The notes beneath the pieces are model-generated. The model did not search any database, was not told where the DNA came from, and worked only from the letters and a program-made list of their open reading frames with translations. Of a DNA stretch of 64,000 nt, positions 45,467 through 53,790 are shown piece after piece; the stretch's first letter is position 1, and each line of letters begins with the position of its first letter. The stretch is from Microbacterium sp. MM2322. Its GTDB lineage: Bacteria; Actinomycetota; Actinomycetes; Actinomycetales; Microbacteriaceae. The translations under genes and the position numbers were made by a program. Where the stretch lies: assembly GCF_964186585.1 (NCBI RefSeq), contig NZ_OZ075067.1, positions 992,001 to 1,056,000 on the forward strand, read 5' to 3'.

Positions 45467-45490
45467 ATCGAAACCGTATCCGGTGTCGAT
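45467..45490. promoter_or_regulatory. 24-bp imperfect palindrome upstream of lexA
   Basis: ATCGAAACCG-N4-CGGTGTCGAT has 10-bp arms with one mismatch, in the 306-bp lexA/LysM intergenic region about 110 bp before the lexA start. The spacing does not fit a LexA box, so another regulator is more likely. The remainder of this gap holds the LysM promoter and the two ribosome-binding sites, and no gene. Confidence 0.4.
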
Positions 45491-45549
45491 GAGATCGTCC
45501 CGCAGCCGACCGCGTGTCGTCTTCGATCGATCTGCGGACAACCGCTCCC

Positions 45550-45579
45550 TTGACAGTGTACGAATATCGAAGATAGATT
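45550..45579 (+). promoter_or_regulatory. Strong promoter of the LysM gene
   Basis: TTGACA (45550-45555) is followed after 18 bp by TAGATT (45574-45579). The spacer contains CGAATAT, the left half of the recA LexA box, but no matching right half. CGAAT and ATTCG also form a wider inverted pair (45561-45581). The leader is about 80 nt and ends in GAGGAGGACACC. Confidence 0.7.
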
Positions 45580-45664
45580 CGGAAGAGAACTTCGCACCCG
45601 CCCGTCCCGGCCGATGGGCGGGGGCGAAGATCTCATCTGACCGGGGTCACCCGAGGAGGACACC

Positions 45665-46030
45665 ATGAACTCGATCACCACAACCACCAGTCCCGCTACG
45701 CACACCCGTCTGCGCCTGACGACCCGGGGCCGCCGCGTGCTCGCGACGCTCGCTGCTCTGCCGGCGGTGGCTGCTCTCGGTGTGGCCATCGTCTCGAGCG
45801 GCGGGGCGCTCGCGAGCGGTGACGCGGGCGCCCCGTCCGGGTCGTTCGATACGGTGACCGTGCTCCCCGGTGATTCCCTGTGGACCATCGCGAAGGACGT
45901 CGCCCCCGACAGTGACCCGCGAGACGTGATCGATGAGATCGTCCGCTTGAACGCGCTCCCGTCGTCTGTCCTCGACGCGGGTCAGTCGCTCGCCATCCCC
46001 GCCGCCTACAGTGCTCAGGCGGCCGAGTAA
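45665..46030 (+). CDS. LysM-domain cell-envelope protein next to lexA
   Basis: A 121-residue protein with a basic N-terminus (about 25 residues), a hydrophobic anchor or signal segment at about 25-50 (VLATLAALPAVAALGVAIV) and one LysM domain at about 62-112 (VTVLPGDSLWTIAKDVAP, then LNALPSSVLDAGQSLAIP). It should bind peptidoglycan outside the membrane. Proteins of this build encoded beside lexA, such as YneA of Bacillus and Rv2719c/ChiZ of mycobacteria, delay division during the SOS response; the same role is inferred here from position. It has its own consensus promoter. Confidence 0.85.
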   Translation: MNSITTTTSPATHTRLRLTTRGRRVLATLAALPAVAALGVAIVSSGGALASGDAGAPSGSFDTVTVLPGDSLWTIAKDVAPDSDPRDVIDEIVRLNALPSSVLDAGQSLAIPAAYSAQAAE

Positions 46031-46045
46031 GCCGTCGAGACGCCC

Positions 46046-46051
46046 TACGAT
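46046..46051 (+). promoter_or_regulatory. -10 box of leaderless hisC
   Basis: TACGAT ends 6 nt before GTG 46058. Confidence 0.5.
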
Positions 46052-46057
46052 GGCGGG

Positions 46058-47131
46058 GTGAGTGCGAGTCTCGACGACCTACCCCTCCGCGACGACCTGC
46101 GCGGGCAGATCCCTTACGGAGCTCCGCAAGCAGCGCTTCCGGTGACACTCAACGTCAACGAGAACACCCACCCGGTTCCCGAAGAGGTTGCGGACGACAT
46201 CCTCGACGCGATCGCGCAGGCGCTTCGCGATATCAACCGGTATCCCGACCGCGAATTCACCGTTCTTCGAGAGGGTTTCGCCGACTATCTGGGGCACGGT
46301 CTCGAGCCCGAGCAGATCTGGGCGGCGAACGGTTCCAACGAGGTCCTTCACCACCTGCTTCAGGCCTTCGCAGGCCCCGGACGCACGGCTTTCGGGTTCT
46401 CACCGACCTATTCGATGTATCCGTTGCTCACCGGTGCGACCGGTGCCACTTATGTCAGCGGCACGAGGGGCGAGGACTTCACGATCAGCGCGGCTGACGC
46501 GGCCGAGCAGGTCGATCGTGCGCAGCCCGACGTCGTCTTCCTGTGCTCGCCGAACAATCCCACCGGAACGCCGCTGGCGCTCGATGTGGTCGAGGCGGTG
46601 TACGAAGCGTCGCAGGGGCTCGTGATCGTCGATGAGGCGTACCAGGAATTCGCACCGCACGACGAGCCCTCCGCTCTCACGCTCCTGCACGGTCGCGAAC
46701 GGCTCGTCGTCTCGCGCACGATGAGCAAAGCCTTCGCCTTCGCCGGAGCTCGTGTGGGCTACCTGGCCGCCGATCCTGCGGTCATCGATGCCCTACGGCT
46801 CGTCCGGCTGCCGTACCACCTGAGCGCGCTCACGCAGGCCGCAGCGACGGCCGCACTCCGGCACGCCCCCACCATGCTCGGCATGGTCGACGACATCGTC
46901 GCTCAGCGCGACCGGATCTCCGCGACGCTCTCCGCACTCGGCTACTCCCCGTACGAGAGCTGGTCCAACTTCGTCCTCTTCGGCGGCGTCGACGACCCCG
47001 CCGCCACCTGGCAGGGCTTGTACGACCGCGGCATCCTCGTCCGTGACGTCGGTCTTCCCCACACGCTCCGTGTCTCCGCGGGCAGCGAAGAGGAGTCGAC
47101 CGCGTTCCTCGAGGCCCTCGCGTCCCTCTGA
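46058..47131 (+). CDS. hisC: Histidinol-phosphate aminotransferase
   Basis: A 357-residue PLP-dependent class I/II aminotransferase of histidine synthesis. LNVNENTHPVP is the HisC N-terminal block, NGSNEVLHHLLQAF and CSPNNPTGTPL lie in the cofactor domain, and SRTMSKAFAFAGARVGY contains Schiff-base Lys224. The GTG start carries its own -10 box. hisD, which normally precedes hisC, is not in this window; lexA and the LysM gene stand there instead. Confidence 0.95.
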   Translation: MSASLDDLPLRDDLRGQIPYGAPQAALPVTLNVNENTHPVPEEVADDILDAIAQALRDINRYPDREFTVLREGFADYLGHGLEPEQIWAANGSNEVLHHLLQAFAGPGRTAFGFSPTYSMYPLLTGATGATYVSGTRGEDFTISAADAAEQVDRAQPDVVFLCSPNNPTGTPLALDVVEAVYEASQGLVIVDEAYQEFAPHDEPSALTLLHGRERLVVSRTMSKAFAFAGARVGYLAADPAVIDALRLVRLPYHLSALTQAAATAALRHAPTMLGMVDDIVAQRDRISATLSALGYSPYESWSNFVLFGGVDDPAATWQGLYDRGILVRDVGLPHTLRVSAGSEEESTAFLEALASL

Positions 47132-47174
47132 GTCAGGGCGTCGTCACGAGGGCGGGACGGATGCCGCGCGTCGA

Positions 47175-47180
47175 TAGACT
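47175..47180 (+). promoter_or_regulatory. -10 box of leaderless hisB
   Basis: TAGACT ends 6 nt before ATG 47187, so hisB may be transcribed separately from hisC, 55 bp upstream. Confidence 0.5.
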
Positions 47181-47186
47181 CGACGC

Positions 47187-47798
47187 ATGAGCACCCCCGC
47201 GCCCCGCACCGCCTCTGTCCGGCGTGCGACCAGCGAGTCGACCATCGAACTCGATCTGGATCTCGACGGCACCGGTCAGAGCACGATCGAGACGACCGTA
47301 CCGTTCTTCGACCACCTGCTCACGGCCTTCGCGAAGCACTCCCTCATCGACCTGACGGTTCGTGCCACGGGCGACACCCACATCGACGCGCACCACACGG
47401 TCGAGGACACCGCCATCGTGCTGGGCCAGGCGATCCGTCAGGCCCTCGGCGACAAGGCCGGCATCTCGCGCTACGGCGATGCCCTCGTTCCCCTCGACGA
47501 GGCGCTGGCCCAGGCCGTCGTCGACATCAGCGGTCGCCCCTACCTCGTCCACTCCGGTGAGCCGGAGGGGTACGAGTTCCACCTCATCGGCGGCCACTTC
47601 ACCGGTTCGCTCGTGCGTCACACGTTCGAGGCGATCGCGTTCCACGCCGGTCTCACGGTGCACGTCACGCTCGTCGCCGGGCGTGACCCGCACCACATCG
47701 CCGAAGCCGAGTACAAGGCTTTCGCGCGCGCGTTCCGTCAGGCGAAGTCCCTCGACCCGCTCGTGCAGGGAATCCCCAGCACGAAGGGCGCGCTGTGA
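47187..47798 (+). CDS. hisB: Imidazoleglycerol-phosphate dehydratase
   Basis: A 203-residue monofunctional HisB that dehydrates imidazoleglycerol phosphate. The manganese-binding histidine motifs are [13 protein letters not shown] and [27 protein letters not shown] and [13 protein letters not shown] are further conserved blocks. Length is normal and there is no phosphatase domain. Its stop overlaps the hisH start by 4 bp. Confidence 0.96.
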   Translation: MSTPAPRTASVRRATSESTIELDLDLDGTGQSTIETTVPFFDHLLTAFAKHSLIDLTVRATGDTHIDAHHTVEDTAIVLGQAIRQALGDKAGISRYGDALVPLDEALAQAVVDISGRPYLVHSGEPEGYEFHLIGGHFTGSLVRHTFEAIAFHAGLTVHVTLVAGRDPHHIAEAEYKAFARAFRQAKSLDPLVQGIPSTKGAL

Positions 47799-48439
47799 CC
47801 GCAGCGCCGCTCGTCGCGGTCCTCGATTACGGTTCGGGCAACGTCCACTCGGCAGTCAAAGCGCTGAACGAGGCCGGCGCCGATGCGCGCCTGACGCGTG
47901 ACCGCGGCCTGATCGCCGATGCCGCAGGGCTGCTCGTCCCGGGCGTGGGGGCGTTCTCCGCCGTCATGTCGGCGCTCACAGCCAGCCGCGGCGACGAGCT
48001 GATCGGTCGTCGGCTCGCCGGGGGGATGCCGGTACTCGGTATCTGCGTCGGAATGCAGGTCATGTTCGAGCTCGGCGTCGAGCGGGGCGTGAACACCGAA
48101 GGGCTGGGGGAGTGGCCCGGGTCGGTCACCGAACTCCACGCGCCCGTTCTCCCGCACATGGGATGGAACACCGTCCGTGCCGGAGAGGGCTCCACGTTGT
48201 TCGCCGGTCTCGAAGAAGAGCGGTTCTACTTCGTGCACTCCTACGGAGCGCAGGACTGGACCCTCGACGTGATCAAACCCTTCCGCGAGCCGGTTCTCAC
48301 CTGGTGCGACTACGGCACGCCGTTCCTCGCCGCTGTCGAGAACGGCCCGCTGTCGGCGACGCAGTTCCACCCGGAGAAGTCGGGGGCCGCCGGCATCCGG
48401 CTGCTTTCCAACTGGATCACCTCGCTCCCCGGCGCCTAG
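47795..48439 (+). CDS. hisH: Imidazole glycerol phosphate synthase glutaminase subunit
   Basis: A 214-residue class I glutamine amidotransferase. It supplies ammonia to HisF, whose gene is not in the window. The nucleophile Cys is in [13 protein letters not shown], the N-terminal block is [15 protein letters not shown], and the catalytic His and Glu are in FHPEKSG. The GTG start overlaps the hisB stop (GTGA). The TACTCT box of hisA overlaps the end of the gene. Confidence 0.95.
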   Translation: MTAAPLVAVLDYGSGNVHSAVKALNEAGADARLTRDRGLIADAAGLLVPGVGAFSAVMSALTASRGDELIGRRLAGGMPVLGICVGMQVMFELGVERGVNTEGLGEWPGSVTELHAPVLPHMGWNTVRAGEGSTLFAGLEEERFYFVHSYGAQDWTLDVIKPFREPVLTWCDYGTPFLAAVENGPLSATQFHPEKSGAAGIRLLSNWITSLPGA

Positions 48440-48445
48440 TACTCT
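48440..48445 (+). promoter_or_regulatory. -10 box before hisA
   Basis: TACTCT ends 8 nt before an in-frame GTG at 48454 and 47 nt before the conserved ATG 48493. A leaderless start at the GTG would add 13 residues to HisA. Confidence 0.4.
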
Positions 48446-48492
48446 GTCCCCTTGTGCGCGCGCCCGGCGTGCACACCGTCCCACCCGGAGCC

Positions 48493-49239
48493 ATGAACGA
48501 TTTCGCATCTACGCCCGAATTGATCCTGCTGCCCGCTGTCGACGTCGCCGCGGGGAAGGCCGTCCGCCTGACGCAGGGCGAGGCCGGTACCGAGACCAGC
48601 TACGGCGACCCGGTCGACGCCGCACAGGAGTGGGCTCGACAGGGCGCCGACTGGATCCACCTCGTCGACCTCGACGCCGCCTTCGGTCGGGGTTCGAACG
48701 CTTCGCTCATGCGCAAGGTCATCAAGTCGCTCCGCGGCGTGCAGATCGAACTGTCGGGCGGTATCCGCGACGACGAGTCGCTCGACGCCGCACTCGACTC
48801 GGGCGCGACCCGCATCAACCTCGGCACCGCAGCGCTCGAGAACCCCGAGTGGGCGGCCGACGTCATCCTGCGCTACGGCGAGGCGATCGCCGTCGGTCTC
48901 GACGTCCGCGGTACGACGCTCGCGGCGCGCGGATGGACCCGTGACGGCGGGGACCTCTGGCAGGTGCTCGACCGTCTCGAGGATGCCGGCTGCAGCCGTT
49001 ACGTCCTCACCGATGTGACGAAGGACGGCACCCTGCAGGGGCCGAACATCGAACTGCTCCGCGAGGTCGCCATCCGCACCGACAAGCCGGTCGTCGCGTC
49101 CGGCGGTATCTCGAGCCTCGACGACATCGCGGCGCTCCGCGAACTCGTCCCGCTCGGTGTCGAGGGTGCGATCGTCGGCAAGGCTCTCTACGCCGGTGCG
49201 TTCACGCTGGCCGAGGCACTGGATGTCGCCGGACACTGA
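48493..49239 (+). CDS. hisA: Phosphoribosyl isomerase A (HisA/PriA)
   Basis: A 248-residue TIM-barrel isomerase. [19 protein letters not shown] carries the general acid/base Asp in strand 1, [15 protein letters not shown] and [18 protein letters not shown] are the phosphate-binding loops, and the second Asp is in [16 protein letters not shown]. In Actinobacteria this protein (PriA) often also serves tryptophan synthesis in place of Trp[12 protein letters not shown], with Arg and Trp in loop 5, fits that but does not prove it. ATG 48493 or GTG 48454 may be the start. It overlaps sseB by 17 bp. Confidence 0.94.
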   Translation: MNDFASTPELILLPAVDVAAGKAVRLTQGEAGTETSYGDPVDAAQEWARQGADWIHLVDLDAAFGRGSNASLMRKVIKSLRGVQIELSGGIRDDESLDAALDSGATRINLGTAALENPEWAADVILRYGEAIAVGLDVRGTTLAARGWTRDGGDLWQVLDRLEDAGCSRYVLTDVTKDGTLQGPNIELLREVAIRTDKPVVASGGISSLDDIAALRELVPLGVEGAIVGKALYAGAFTLAEALDVAGH

Positions 49240-50002
49240 CCCGCACTCCGGCCACCCGGCGGACTCCGCCGGCGTGCCCTGGGAGGGACGCAGCTTCCAG
49301 CCGAATCCGCACAGCGGCGACGACGGGAGTGCGGACCCGGCCCTGCTGGCAGCGCTGATCGCGTTCCACGCGGGCGAGGGCCCGGCGACCGACGTCGTCG
49401 ATGCCTACCGCAACGCGCGCCTCCTCATCCCTCTCGTCGCCCAGAAGGGGGAGGAGGGCGTCGGCCCCACCGGCCTCACGGTCGACAAGACGCAGGAGCT
49501 CTCGATCGTCACGGTCGCGGCCCCCGACGGCCGCAAGGTCCTGCCGGTGTTCTCGTCGGTTGCGACGATGTCGCGCTGGGATGCCGCGGCTCGCCCGGTC
49601 CCCGCCGACGGCATCCGTACGGCCCTGTCGGCGGCGGCGGATGACACGGAACTCATCGTCATCGACCCCGGCAGTGACACCGAGTTCGTGCTCCGGCGTC
49701 CCGCGGTCTGGGCCATCGGGCAGGGCCACGCGTGGGAACCGCCGCACGTCTCACCGGAGGTCTTCGCCGGGCTGCAGGAGTCGATCGGCACCGAGCTCGG
49801 CGTCCTCGACCTCTCCGTCGCCGCGGGGGATCCGCACTCGCGGCTGCGTGGGCCGGAGCTCGTGGTGAGCCTGCACCTCGTCGACGGTCTCGATCAGGCG
49901 GCGCTCGACGCCATCCTGCAGCGGCTCGCGTCGCGCTGGGCGTCCGATGACCGCGTCGCGGTCCTCGTGGACTCCCTGACCGTCAAGCTCGTTCGCGCGT
50001 GA
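49223..50002 (+). CDS. SseB family protein
   Basis: A 259-residue protein of the SseB family. The SseB N-terminal domain covers residues about 45-150 with [13 protein letters not shown] and [17 protein letters not shown]; a C-terminal region follows with [15 protein letters not shown]. The role in Actinobacteria is unknown. The ATG lies inside the hisA 3' end (17-bp overlap), so it is translated with hisA. Its stop is in the first bases of a perfect palindromic terminator. Confidence 0.85.
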   Translation: MSPDTDPHSGHPADSAGVPWEGRSFQPNPHSGDDGSADPALLAALIAFHAGEGPATDVVDAYRNARLLIPLVAQKGEEGVGPTGLTVDKTQELSIVTVAAPDGRKVLPVFSSVATMSRWDAAARPVPADGIRTALSAAADDTELIVIDPGSDTEFVLRRPAVWAIGQGHAWEPPHVSPEVFAGLQESIGTELGVLDLSVAAGDPHSRLRGPELVVSLHLVDGLDQAALDAILQRLASRWASDDRVAVLVDSLTVKLVRA

Positions 50003-50032
50003 GGGGGTGGATGCCGCGGCATCCACCCCCTC
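50001..50032. terminator. Perfect 32-bp palindromic terminator between sseB and DUF1844 gene
   Basis: GAGGGGGTGGATGCCG (50001-50016) and its exact complement (50017-50032) make a palindrome with no loop bases, so the tip must open as GCCGCGGC. It serves convergent genes and begins at the sseB stop codon. Confidence 0.85.
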
Positions 50033-50044
50033 AGCGCTGCGACG

Positions 50045-50443
50045 TCAGTTGACGGGTCCGGTCCACTTCTCGCCGGGCCCCTTGCCGATCGGGTCGGGGA
50101 TCGAGGAGGCCTCGCGGAACGCGAGCTGGAGCGTCCGGAGCCCGTCCCGGAGCGAACGTGCGTGCATGTCGCTGACCTCGGGGGCTGCCGCCGTGATGAG
50201 GCCGGCGAGTGCGTTGATGAGCTTCCGTGCCTCGTCGAGGTCCTTCTGCTGGTCGGGGGCGTCGGCGAGGCCGAGTTTCACGGCCGCGGCGCTCATCAGA
50301 TGGACCGACGTGGTGGTGATCACCTCGACGGCCGGGACGTCCGCGATGTCGCGCGTGGCCGACTGAGCGACCCGTTCCTGTTCGTCCCAGCGCGAGAGGC
50401 GCTCGGGGTCGTGATCACTGTGGTCGGCCGGAATAGTACTCAC
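50045..50443 (-). CDS. DUF1844 domain-containing protein
   Basis: A 132-residue protein. [19 protein letters not shown] and [17 protein letters not shown] are the DUF1844 blocks, and the first 40 residues are charged. Function is unknown, but the gene regularly lies divergent from infC in Actinobacteria, as here. GTG 50443 has GAGAGCAG upstream on the minus strand. Confidence 0.88.
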   Translation of the reverse strand: MSTIPADHSDHDPERLSRWDEQERVAQSATRDIADVPAVEVITTTSVHLMSAAAVKLGLADAPDQQKDLDEARKLINALAGLITAAAPEVSDMHARSLRDGLRTLQLAFREASSIPDPIGKGPGEKWTGPVN

Positions 50444-50457
50444 GTGCTGCTCTCTGC

Positions 50458-50695
50458 TAGACTTCTGCGGGCACCGGAGTGTTCTGCTCCGTGTCGAAAG
50501 AGGATCACATCCCACCCGCGCTTGCCGCTCCAGGCTACCGGGTCTCGCACTCCGCCTCGCTCGTCGAGGTTGTCCAGGGTGCAGAACACAGAACGCCGAT
50601 GCATGCATCGTGCGGGGTGGACGTGACGATCTTCCGCCCGGCGACACATTTCTCGTGTCACCGGAGGCCGTCCACCGCACGAAGAGGAGTTCCGC
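50458..50695 (+). promoter_or_regulatory. infC promoter and structured 5' leader
   Basis: TAGACT at 50458-50463 is the likely -10, giving a leader of about 225 nt. In it, TGCGG..TGGACG near 50611 can pair with CGTCCACCGCA ending at 50679, enclosing a GACAC/GTGTC hairpin, just before the ribosome-binding site AGGAG at 50685-50689. A 14-bp palindrome CGATGCATGCATCG lies at 50597-50610. Leaders of infC-rpmI-rplT operons are commonly used for L20- or IF3-dependent control; which applies here is unknown. Confidence 0.5.
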
Positions 50696-51322
50696 ATCAG
50701 CGATCCCCGCACCAATGACCGCATCCGCGTTCCCGAGGTCCGCCTCGTGGGCCCCGCGGGTGAACAGGTCGGCGTCGTCCGCATCGAGGTGGCCATGCGC
50801 CTGGCCCAGGAGGCCGACCTCGATCTCGTCGAGGTAGCCCCGAACTCGAAGCCCCCCGTGGTCAAGATCATGGATTACGGCAAGTTCAAGTACGAGGCTG
50901 CGCAGAAGGCAAAGGAAGCGCGGCGCAATCAGGCGAACACCGTCCTCAAAGAGGTTCGGTTCCGTCTGAAGATCGAGGCGCACGACTACATAACCAAGCT
51001 CAAGCGCGCCGAGGGCTTCCTCCAGGCGGGCGACAAGGTGAAGGCGATGATCCTCTTCCGTGGCCGCGAGCAGTCGCGTCCCGAACAGGGTGTGCGTCTC
51101 CTCCGCAAGTTCGCCGAGGATGTCGCCGAGTTCGGCACCGTGGAGTCGAACCCCACGATCGATGGCCGCAACATGGTCATGGTCGTCGCGCCCCACAAGA
51201 ACAAGTCCGAGGTCAAGACCGAGCAGAACGCCGTTCGCGCGGCGTCGAAGCAGGCAGCGCGCGATGCGCGCGGCGGTCAGGCCGACGACGAAGAGACCAC
51301 CGCTTCCGCTCCGGCGGAGTAA
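50696..51322 (+). CDS. infC: Translation initiation factor IF-3 (ATC start codon)
   Basis: A 208-residue IF-3 that binds the 30S subunit and checks the start codon. I place the start at ATC 50696, giving [18 protein letters not shown], the family's normal N-terminus, 6 nt after AGGAG. No ATG, GTG or TTG fits: the first ATG-type alternative (GTG 50747) would remove 17 conserved residues. IF-3 genes are known to begin with rare codons for autoregulation, since IF-3 discriminates against them. The body has [33 protein letters not shown] and [10 protein letters not shown]. It heads an operon with rpmI and rplT. Confidence 0.95.
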   Translation: MSDPRTNDRIRVPEVRLVGPAGEQVGVVRIEVAMRLAQEADLDLVEVAPNSKPPVVKIMDYGKFKYEAAQKAKEARRNQANTVLKEVRFRLKIEAHDYITKLKRAEGFLQAGDKVKAMILFRGREQSRPEQGVRLLRKFAEDVAEFGTVESNPTIDGRNMVMVVAPHKNKSEVKTEQNAVRAASKQAARDARGGQADDEETTASAPAE

Positions 51323-51369
51323 GCGCACCACAGACTCCCGTCCGCGGGATCCCCAACGAAGGAAGAGAT

Positions 51370-51564
51370 ATGCCGAAGCAGAAGACCCACTCGGGTGCCA
51401 AGAAGCGTTTCAAGGTCACCGGCAGCGGCAAGCTGATGAAGCAGCAGGCCAACCTGCGCCACAACCTTGAGGGCAAGTCGACCCGTCGCACCCGTCGCCT
51501 CGACCAGGAGCAGGTCCTGGCCAAGGGTGACGCCAAGGTCGCCAAGAAGCTCCTCGGCATCTGA
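51370..51564 (+). CDS. rpmI: 50S ribosomal protein L35
   Basis: A 64-residue, very basic ribosomal protein. [20 protein letters not shown] is the family start, and the C-terminus [13 protein letters not shown] is also typical. GAAGGAAGAGAT precedes the ATG. It is the second gene of the infC-rpmI-rplT operon, 47 bp after infC. Confidence 0.97.
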   Translation: MPKQKTHSGAKKRFKVTGSGKLMKQQANLRHNLEGKSTRRTRRLDQEQVLAKGDAKVAKKLLGI

Positions 51565-51593
51565 TCGCCGACGCAGATTAGGAAGTAGAAGAA

Positions 51594-51974
51594 ATGGCTA
51601 GAGTCAAGCGGGCTGTCAACGCCCACAAGAAGCGTCGCGTCATCCTCGAGCGCGCCTCCGGTTACCGCGGACAGCGTTCGCGTCTGTACCGCAAGGCGAA
51701 GGAGCAGGTCACCCACTCGCTCGTCTACGCGTACCGCGACCGTCGTAAGCGCAAGGGCGACTTCCGTCGCCTCTGGATCCAGCGCATCAACGCCGCTGCC
51801 CGCCAGAACGGCATCACGTACAACCGCTTCATCCAGGGCCTCGGCCTCGCGGGTGTCCAGGTCGACCGTCGTATGCTCGCTGAGCTCGCGGTCAACGAGC
51901 CGGCCGTCTTCGCGTCGCTCGTCGCAACGGCGAAGGCTGCGCTGCCCGCCGATGTGAACGCCCCCAAGGCCTGA
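51594..51974 (+). CDS. rplT: 50S ribosomal protein L20
   Basis: A 126-residue ribosomal protein that also acts early in 50S assembly. [20 protein letters not shown] and [19 protein letters not shown] are conserved blocks. TTAGGAAGTAGAAG precedes the ATG. In many bacteria L20 represses its own operon by binding the mRNA leader. A strong hairpin follows 16 bp after the stop. Confidence 0.97.
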   Translation: MARVKRAVNAHKKRRVILERASGYRGQRSRLYRKAKEQVTHSLVYAYRDRRKRKGDFRRLWIQRINAAARQNGITYNRFIQGLGLAGVQVDRRMLAELAVNEPAVFASLVATAKAALPADVNAPKA

Positions 51975-51990
51975 TCGCGTCACCGTCTGT

Positions 51991-52022
51991 GAAAGGGCGT
52001 CCTCTTCGGAGGGCGCCCTTTC
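51991..52022 (+). terminator. Terminator of the infC operon
   Basis: GAAAGGGCG (51991-51999) pairs with CGCCCTTTC (52014-52022); TCC and GGA extend the inner stem around TCTTC. The inner TCCTCTTCGGA is shared with the pnp terminator, suggesting a preferred stable loop. Confidence 0.8.
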
Positions 52023-52046
52023 GCGTGTGCGGGGGATGCGCGCCCC

Positions 52047-52052
52047 TACACT
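52047..52052 (+). promoter_or_regulatory. -10 box of leaderless TrmH gene
   Basis: TACACT ends 6 nt before GTG 52059. Confidence 0.5.
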
Positions 52053-52058
52053 GAGAAC

Positions 52059-52859
52059 GTGCTCGAGAACCCCCGGTCGCCGCGCGTCCGCGCCGTGGCG
52101 AAGCTGACCAAGCGTGCCGCCCGTCAGGAGACGGGGCTCTACCTCCTCGAAGGCCCGCAAGCCGCCCGCGAAGCGCTCACGTGGCGGCCCGACACGCTGA
52201 TCGAGCTGTTCACGACGCCGTCGGCGTGGGAGAAGCACGACGACATCCGAGACGCGGCATCCGATGCGGGTATCGAGGCGGAGTTCGCGAGCGAAGCCGT
52301 CATCGAGGCCATGGCAGACACGGTCACGCCGCAGGGAATCATCGCCGTGGCCCGTCAGGTCCCCACGTCCGTGCGCGACATCTTCGCCGATGACCCGAAG
52401 CTCATCGTGATCTGCGAGGAAGTGCGCGACCCGGGAAACCTCGGCACGATCATCCGTGCCGCGGATGCCGTCGGTGCAGACGCAGTCATCCTCACCGGCC
52501 GGACGGTCGACCCCTTCAACCCCAAGGTCGTCCGTGCGACGACCGGTTCGCTGTTCCACCTGCCCGTCGCGGTCGGTATCGAATTGGCGGATGCCACGGG
52601 TCGGGCCCGCTCGGCGGGGCTGCGGATCGTCGCGGCCGACGTCGGGGGAGAGGACTTCGTCGATCACCGCGGCACACTCGCCGAGCCGACCGCCTGGGTG
52701 TTCGGAAATGAGGCTCGCGGGCTGGACGATGACGCTCTCGCACTGGTCGATCTCTCGCTCCGTCTGCCGATCTACGGGAAGGCGGAATCGCTGAATCTCG
52801 CGACGGCCGCGAGCGTCTGTCTGTACGAGTCGGCGTTCGCGCAGCGCGCGAGCCGCTGA
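52059..52859 (+). CDS. TrmH/SpoU family RNA 2'-O-methyltransferase
   Basis: A 266-residue SPOUT methyltransferase. The N-terminal substrate-binding part has [20 protein letters not shown] (cited in part). The knot domain shows motif 1 [20 protein letters not shown] (cited in part, with Asn and Arg), motif 2 [12 protein letters not shown], and motif 3 [20 protein letters not shown]. It methylates a 23S rRNA or tRNA ribose; the exact site is unknown. It follows rplT, as in relatives, but has its own promoter. Confidence 0.92.
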   Translation: MLENPRSPRVRAVAKLTKRAARQETGLYLLEGPQAAREALTWRPDTLIELFTTPSAWEKHDDIRDAASDAGIEAEFASEAVIEAMADTVTPQGIIAVARQVPTSVRDIFADDPKLIVICEEVRDPGNLGTIIRAADAVGADAVILTGRTVDPFNPKVVRATTGSLFHLPVAVGIELADATGRARSAGLRIVAADVGGEDFVDHRGTLAEPTAWVFGNEARGLDDDALALVDLSLRLPIYGKAESLNLATAASVCLYESAFAQRASR

Positions 52860-52923
52860 CTCCGGATCATTACGGAACTGTAAACCCCTGGCAACCAGGC
52901 GGGTCTCCGGACGTCATGCCCCA

Positions 52924-52929
52924 TAAGGT
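52924..52929 (+). promoter_or_regulatory. -10 box of the glutamate-type ABC operon
   Basis: TAAGGT ends 6 nt before ATG 52936. The intervening CGGAGG also resembles a ribosome-binding site but is too close to the start to act as one. Confidence 0.45.
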
Positions 52930-52935
52930 CGGAGG

Positions 52936-53730
52936 ATGACCACTCCTGCTGCCGATCCTGCGCCGCGCACGTCGAACATCGATGTCCGCCGTGGCCAGCC
53001 GCTCGTCGTCATGACGAACGTGCAGAAGCACTACGGCGATTTCCAGGCCCTCACCGACATCGACCTGTCGGTCAACCGTGGCGAGGTCGTCGTCGTCGTC
53101 GGCCCGTCCGGGTCGGGTAAGTCGACGCTCTGCCGCACCATCAACCGCCTCGAGACGATCACGAGCGGGTCGATCACGATCGACGGCGCGGATCTCCCGG
53201 CCGAGGGCAAGGCACTCGCAGCCCTCCGCGCCGACGTGGGCATGGTCTTCCAGTCCTTCAACCTCTTCTCGCACCTGACGATCCTCGAGAACGTGACCCT
53301 CGGGCCCATCAAGGTCAAGGGCATGAAGAAGGCGGATGCCGACAAGCTCGCCCGCGAACTGCTCGACCGTGTGGGCGTCGGCCACCAGGCCGACAAGTTG
53401 CCGGCTCAGCTCTCCGGAGGCCAGCAGCAGCGTGTCGCGATCGCGCGGGCCCTGGCGATGAAGCCCAAGGTGATGCTTTTCGACGAGCCGACCTCGGCTC
53501 TCGACCCCGAGATGATCAACGAGGTCCTCGACGTCATGGTCGGCCTCGCGCAGGACGGGATGACGATGATCGTCGTCACGCACGAGATGGGCTTCGCCCG
53601 TAAGGCCGCTGACCGCGTGGTCTTCATGGCCGACGGGCTGATCGTCGAGGAAGCGACGCCGCAGGAGTTCTTCACCAACCCGAAGAGCGACCGCGCGAAG
53701 GACTTCCTCTCCAAACTCATCACCCACTGA
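52936..53730 (+). CDS. gluA: Amino acid ABC transporter ATP-binding protein (GluA-like)
   Basis: A 264-residue ATPase of the polar amino acid importers. Walker [10 protein letters not shown] is near residue 56, the signature [15 protein letters not shown], Walker [14 protein letters not shown] and H-loop VVTHEM. The N-terminal 30 residues are an extension. It energises the GluC-GluD channel encoded downstream. Gene order and similarity to corynebacterial GluABCD suggest glutamate uptake; glutamine or aspartate is possible. Confidence 0.92.
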   Translation: MTTPAADPAPRTSNIDVRRGQPLVVMTNVQKHYGDFQALTDIDLSVNRGEVVVVVGPSGSGKSTLCRTINRLETITSGSITIDGADLPAEGKALAALRADVGMVFQSFNLFSHLTILENVTLGPIKVKGMKKADADKLARELLDRVGVGHQADKLPAQLSGGQQQRVAIARALAMKPKVMLFDEPTSALDPEMINEVLDVMVGLAQDGMTMIVVTHEMGFARKAADRVVFMADGLIVEEATPQEFFTNPKSDRAKDFLSKLITH

Positions 53731-53790
53731 GACGTCCGCGCCCTGCACCGGCGCGACGAATGACGAACGACACGAAACCAGGAGGATCAC

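Noticed and set aside
45556..45581. LexA box in the lexA/LysM gap
   Set aside because: CGAATAT matches only the left half of the operator; the right half (GTTCG) is missing at the required spacing, so I did not annotate a site.
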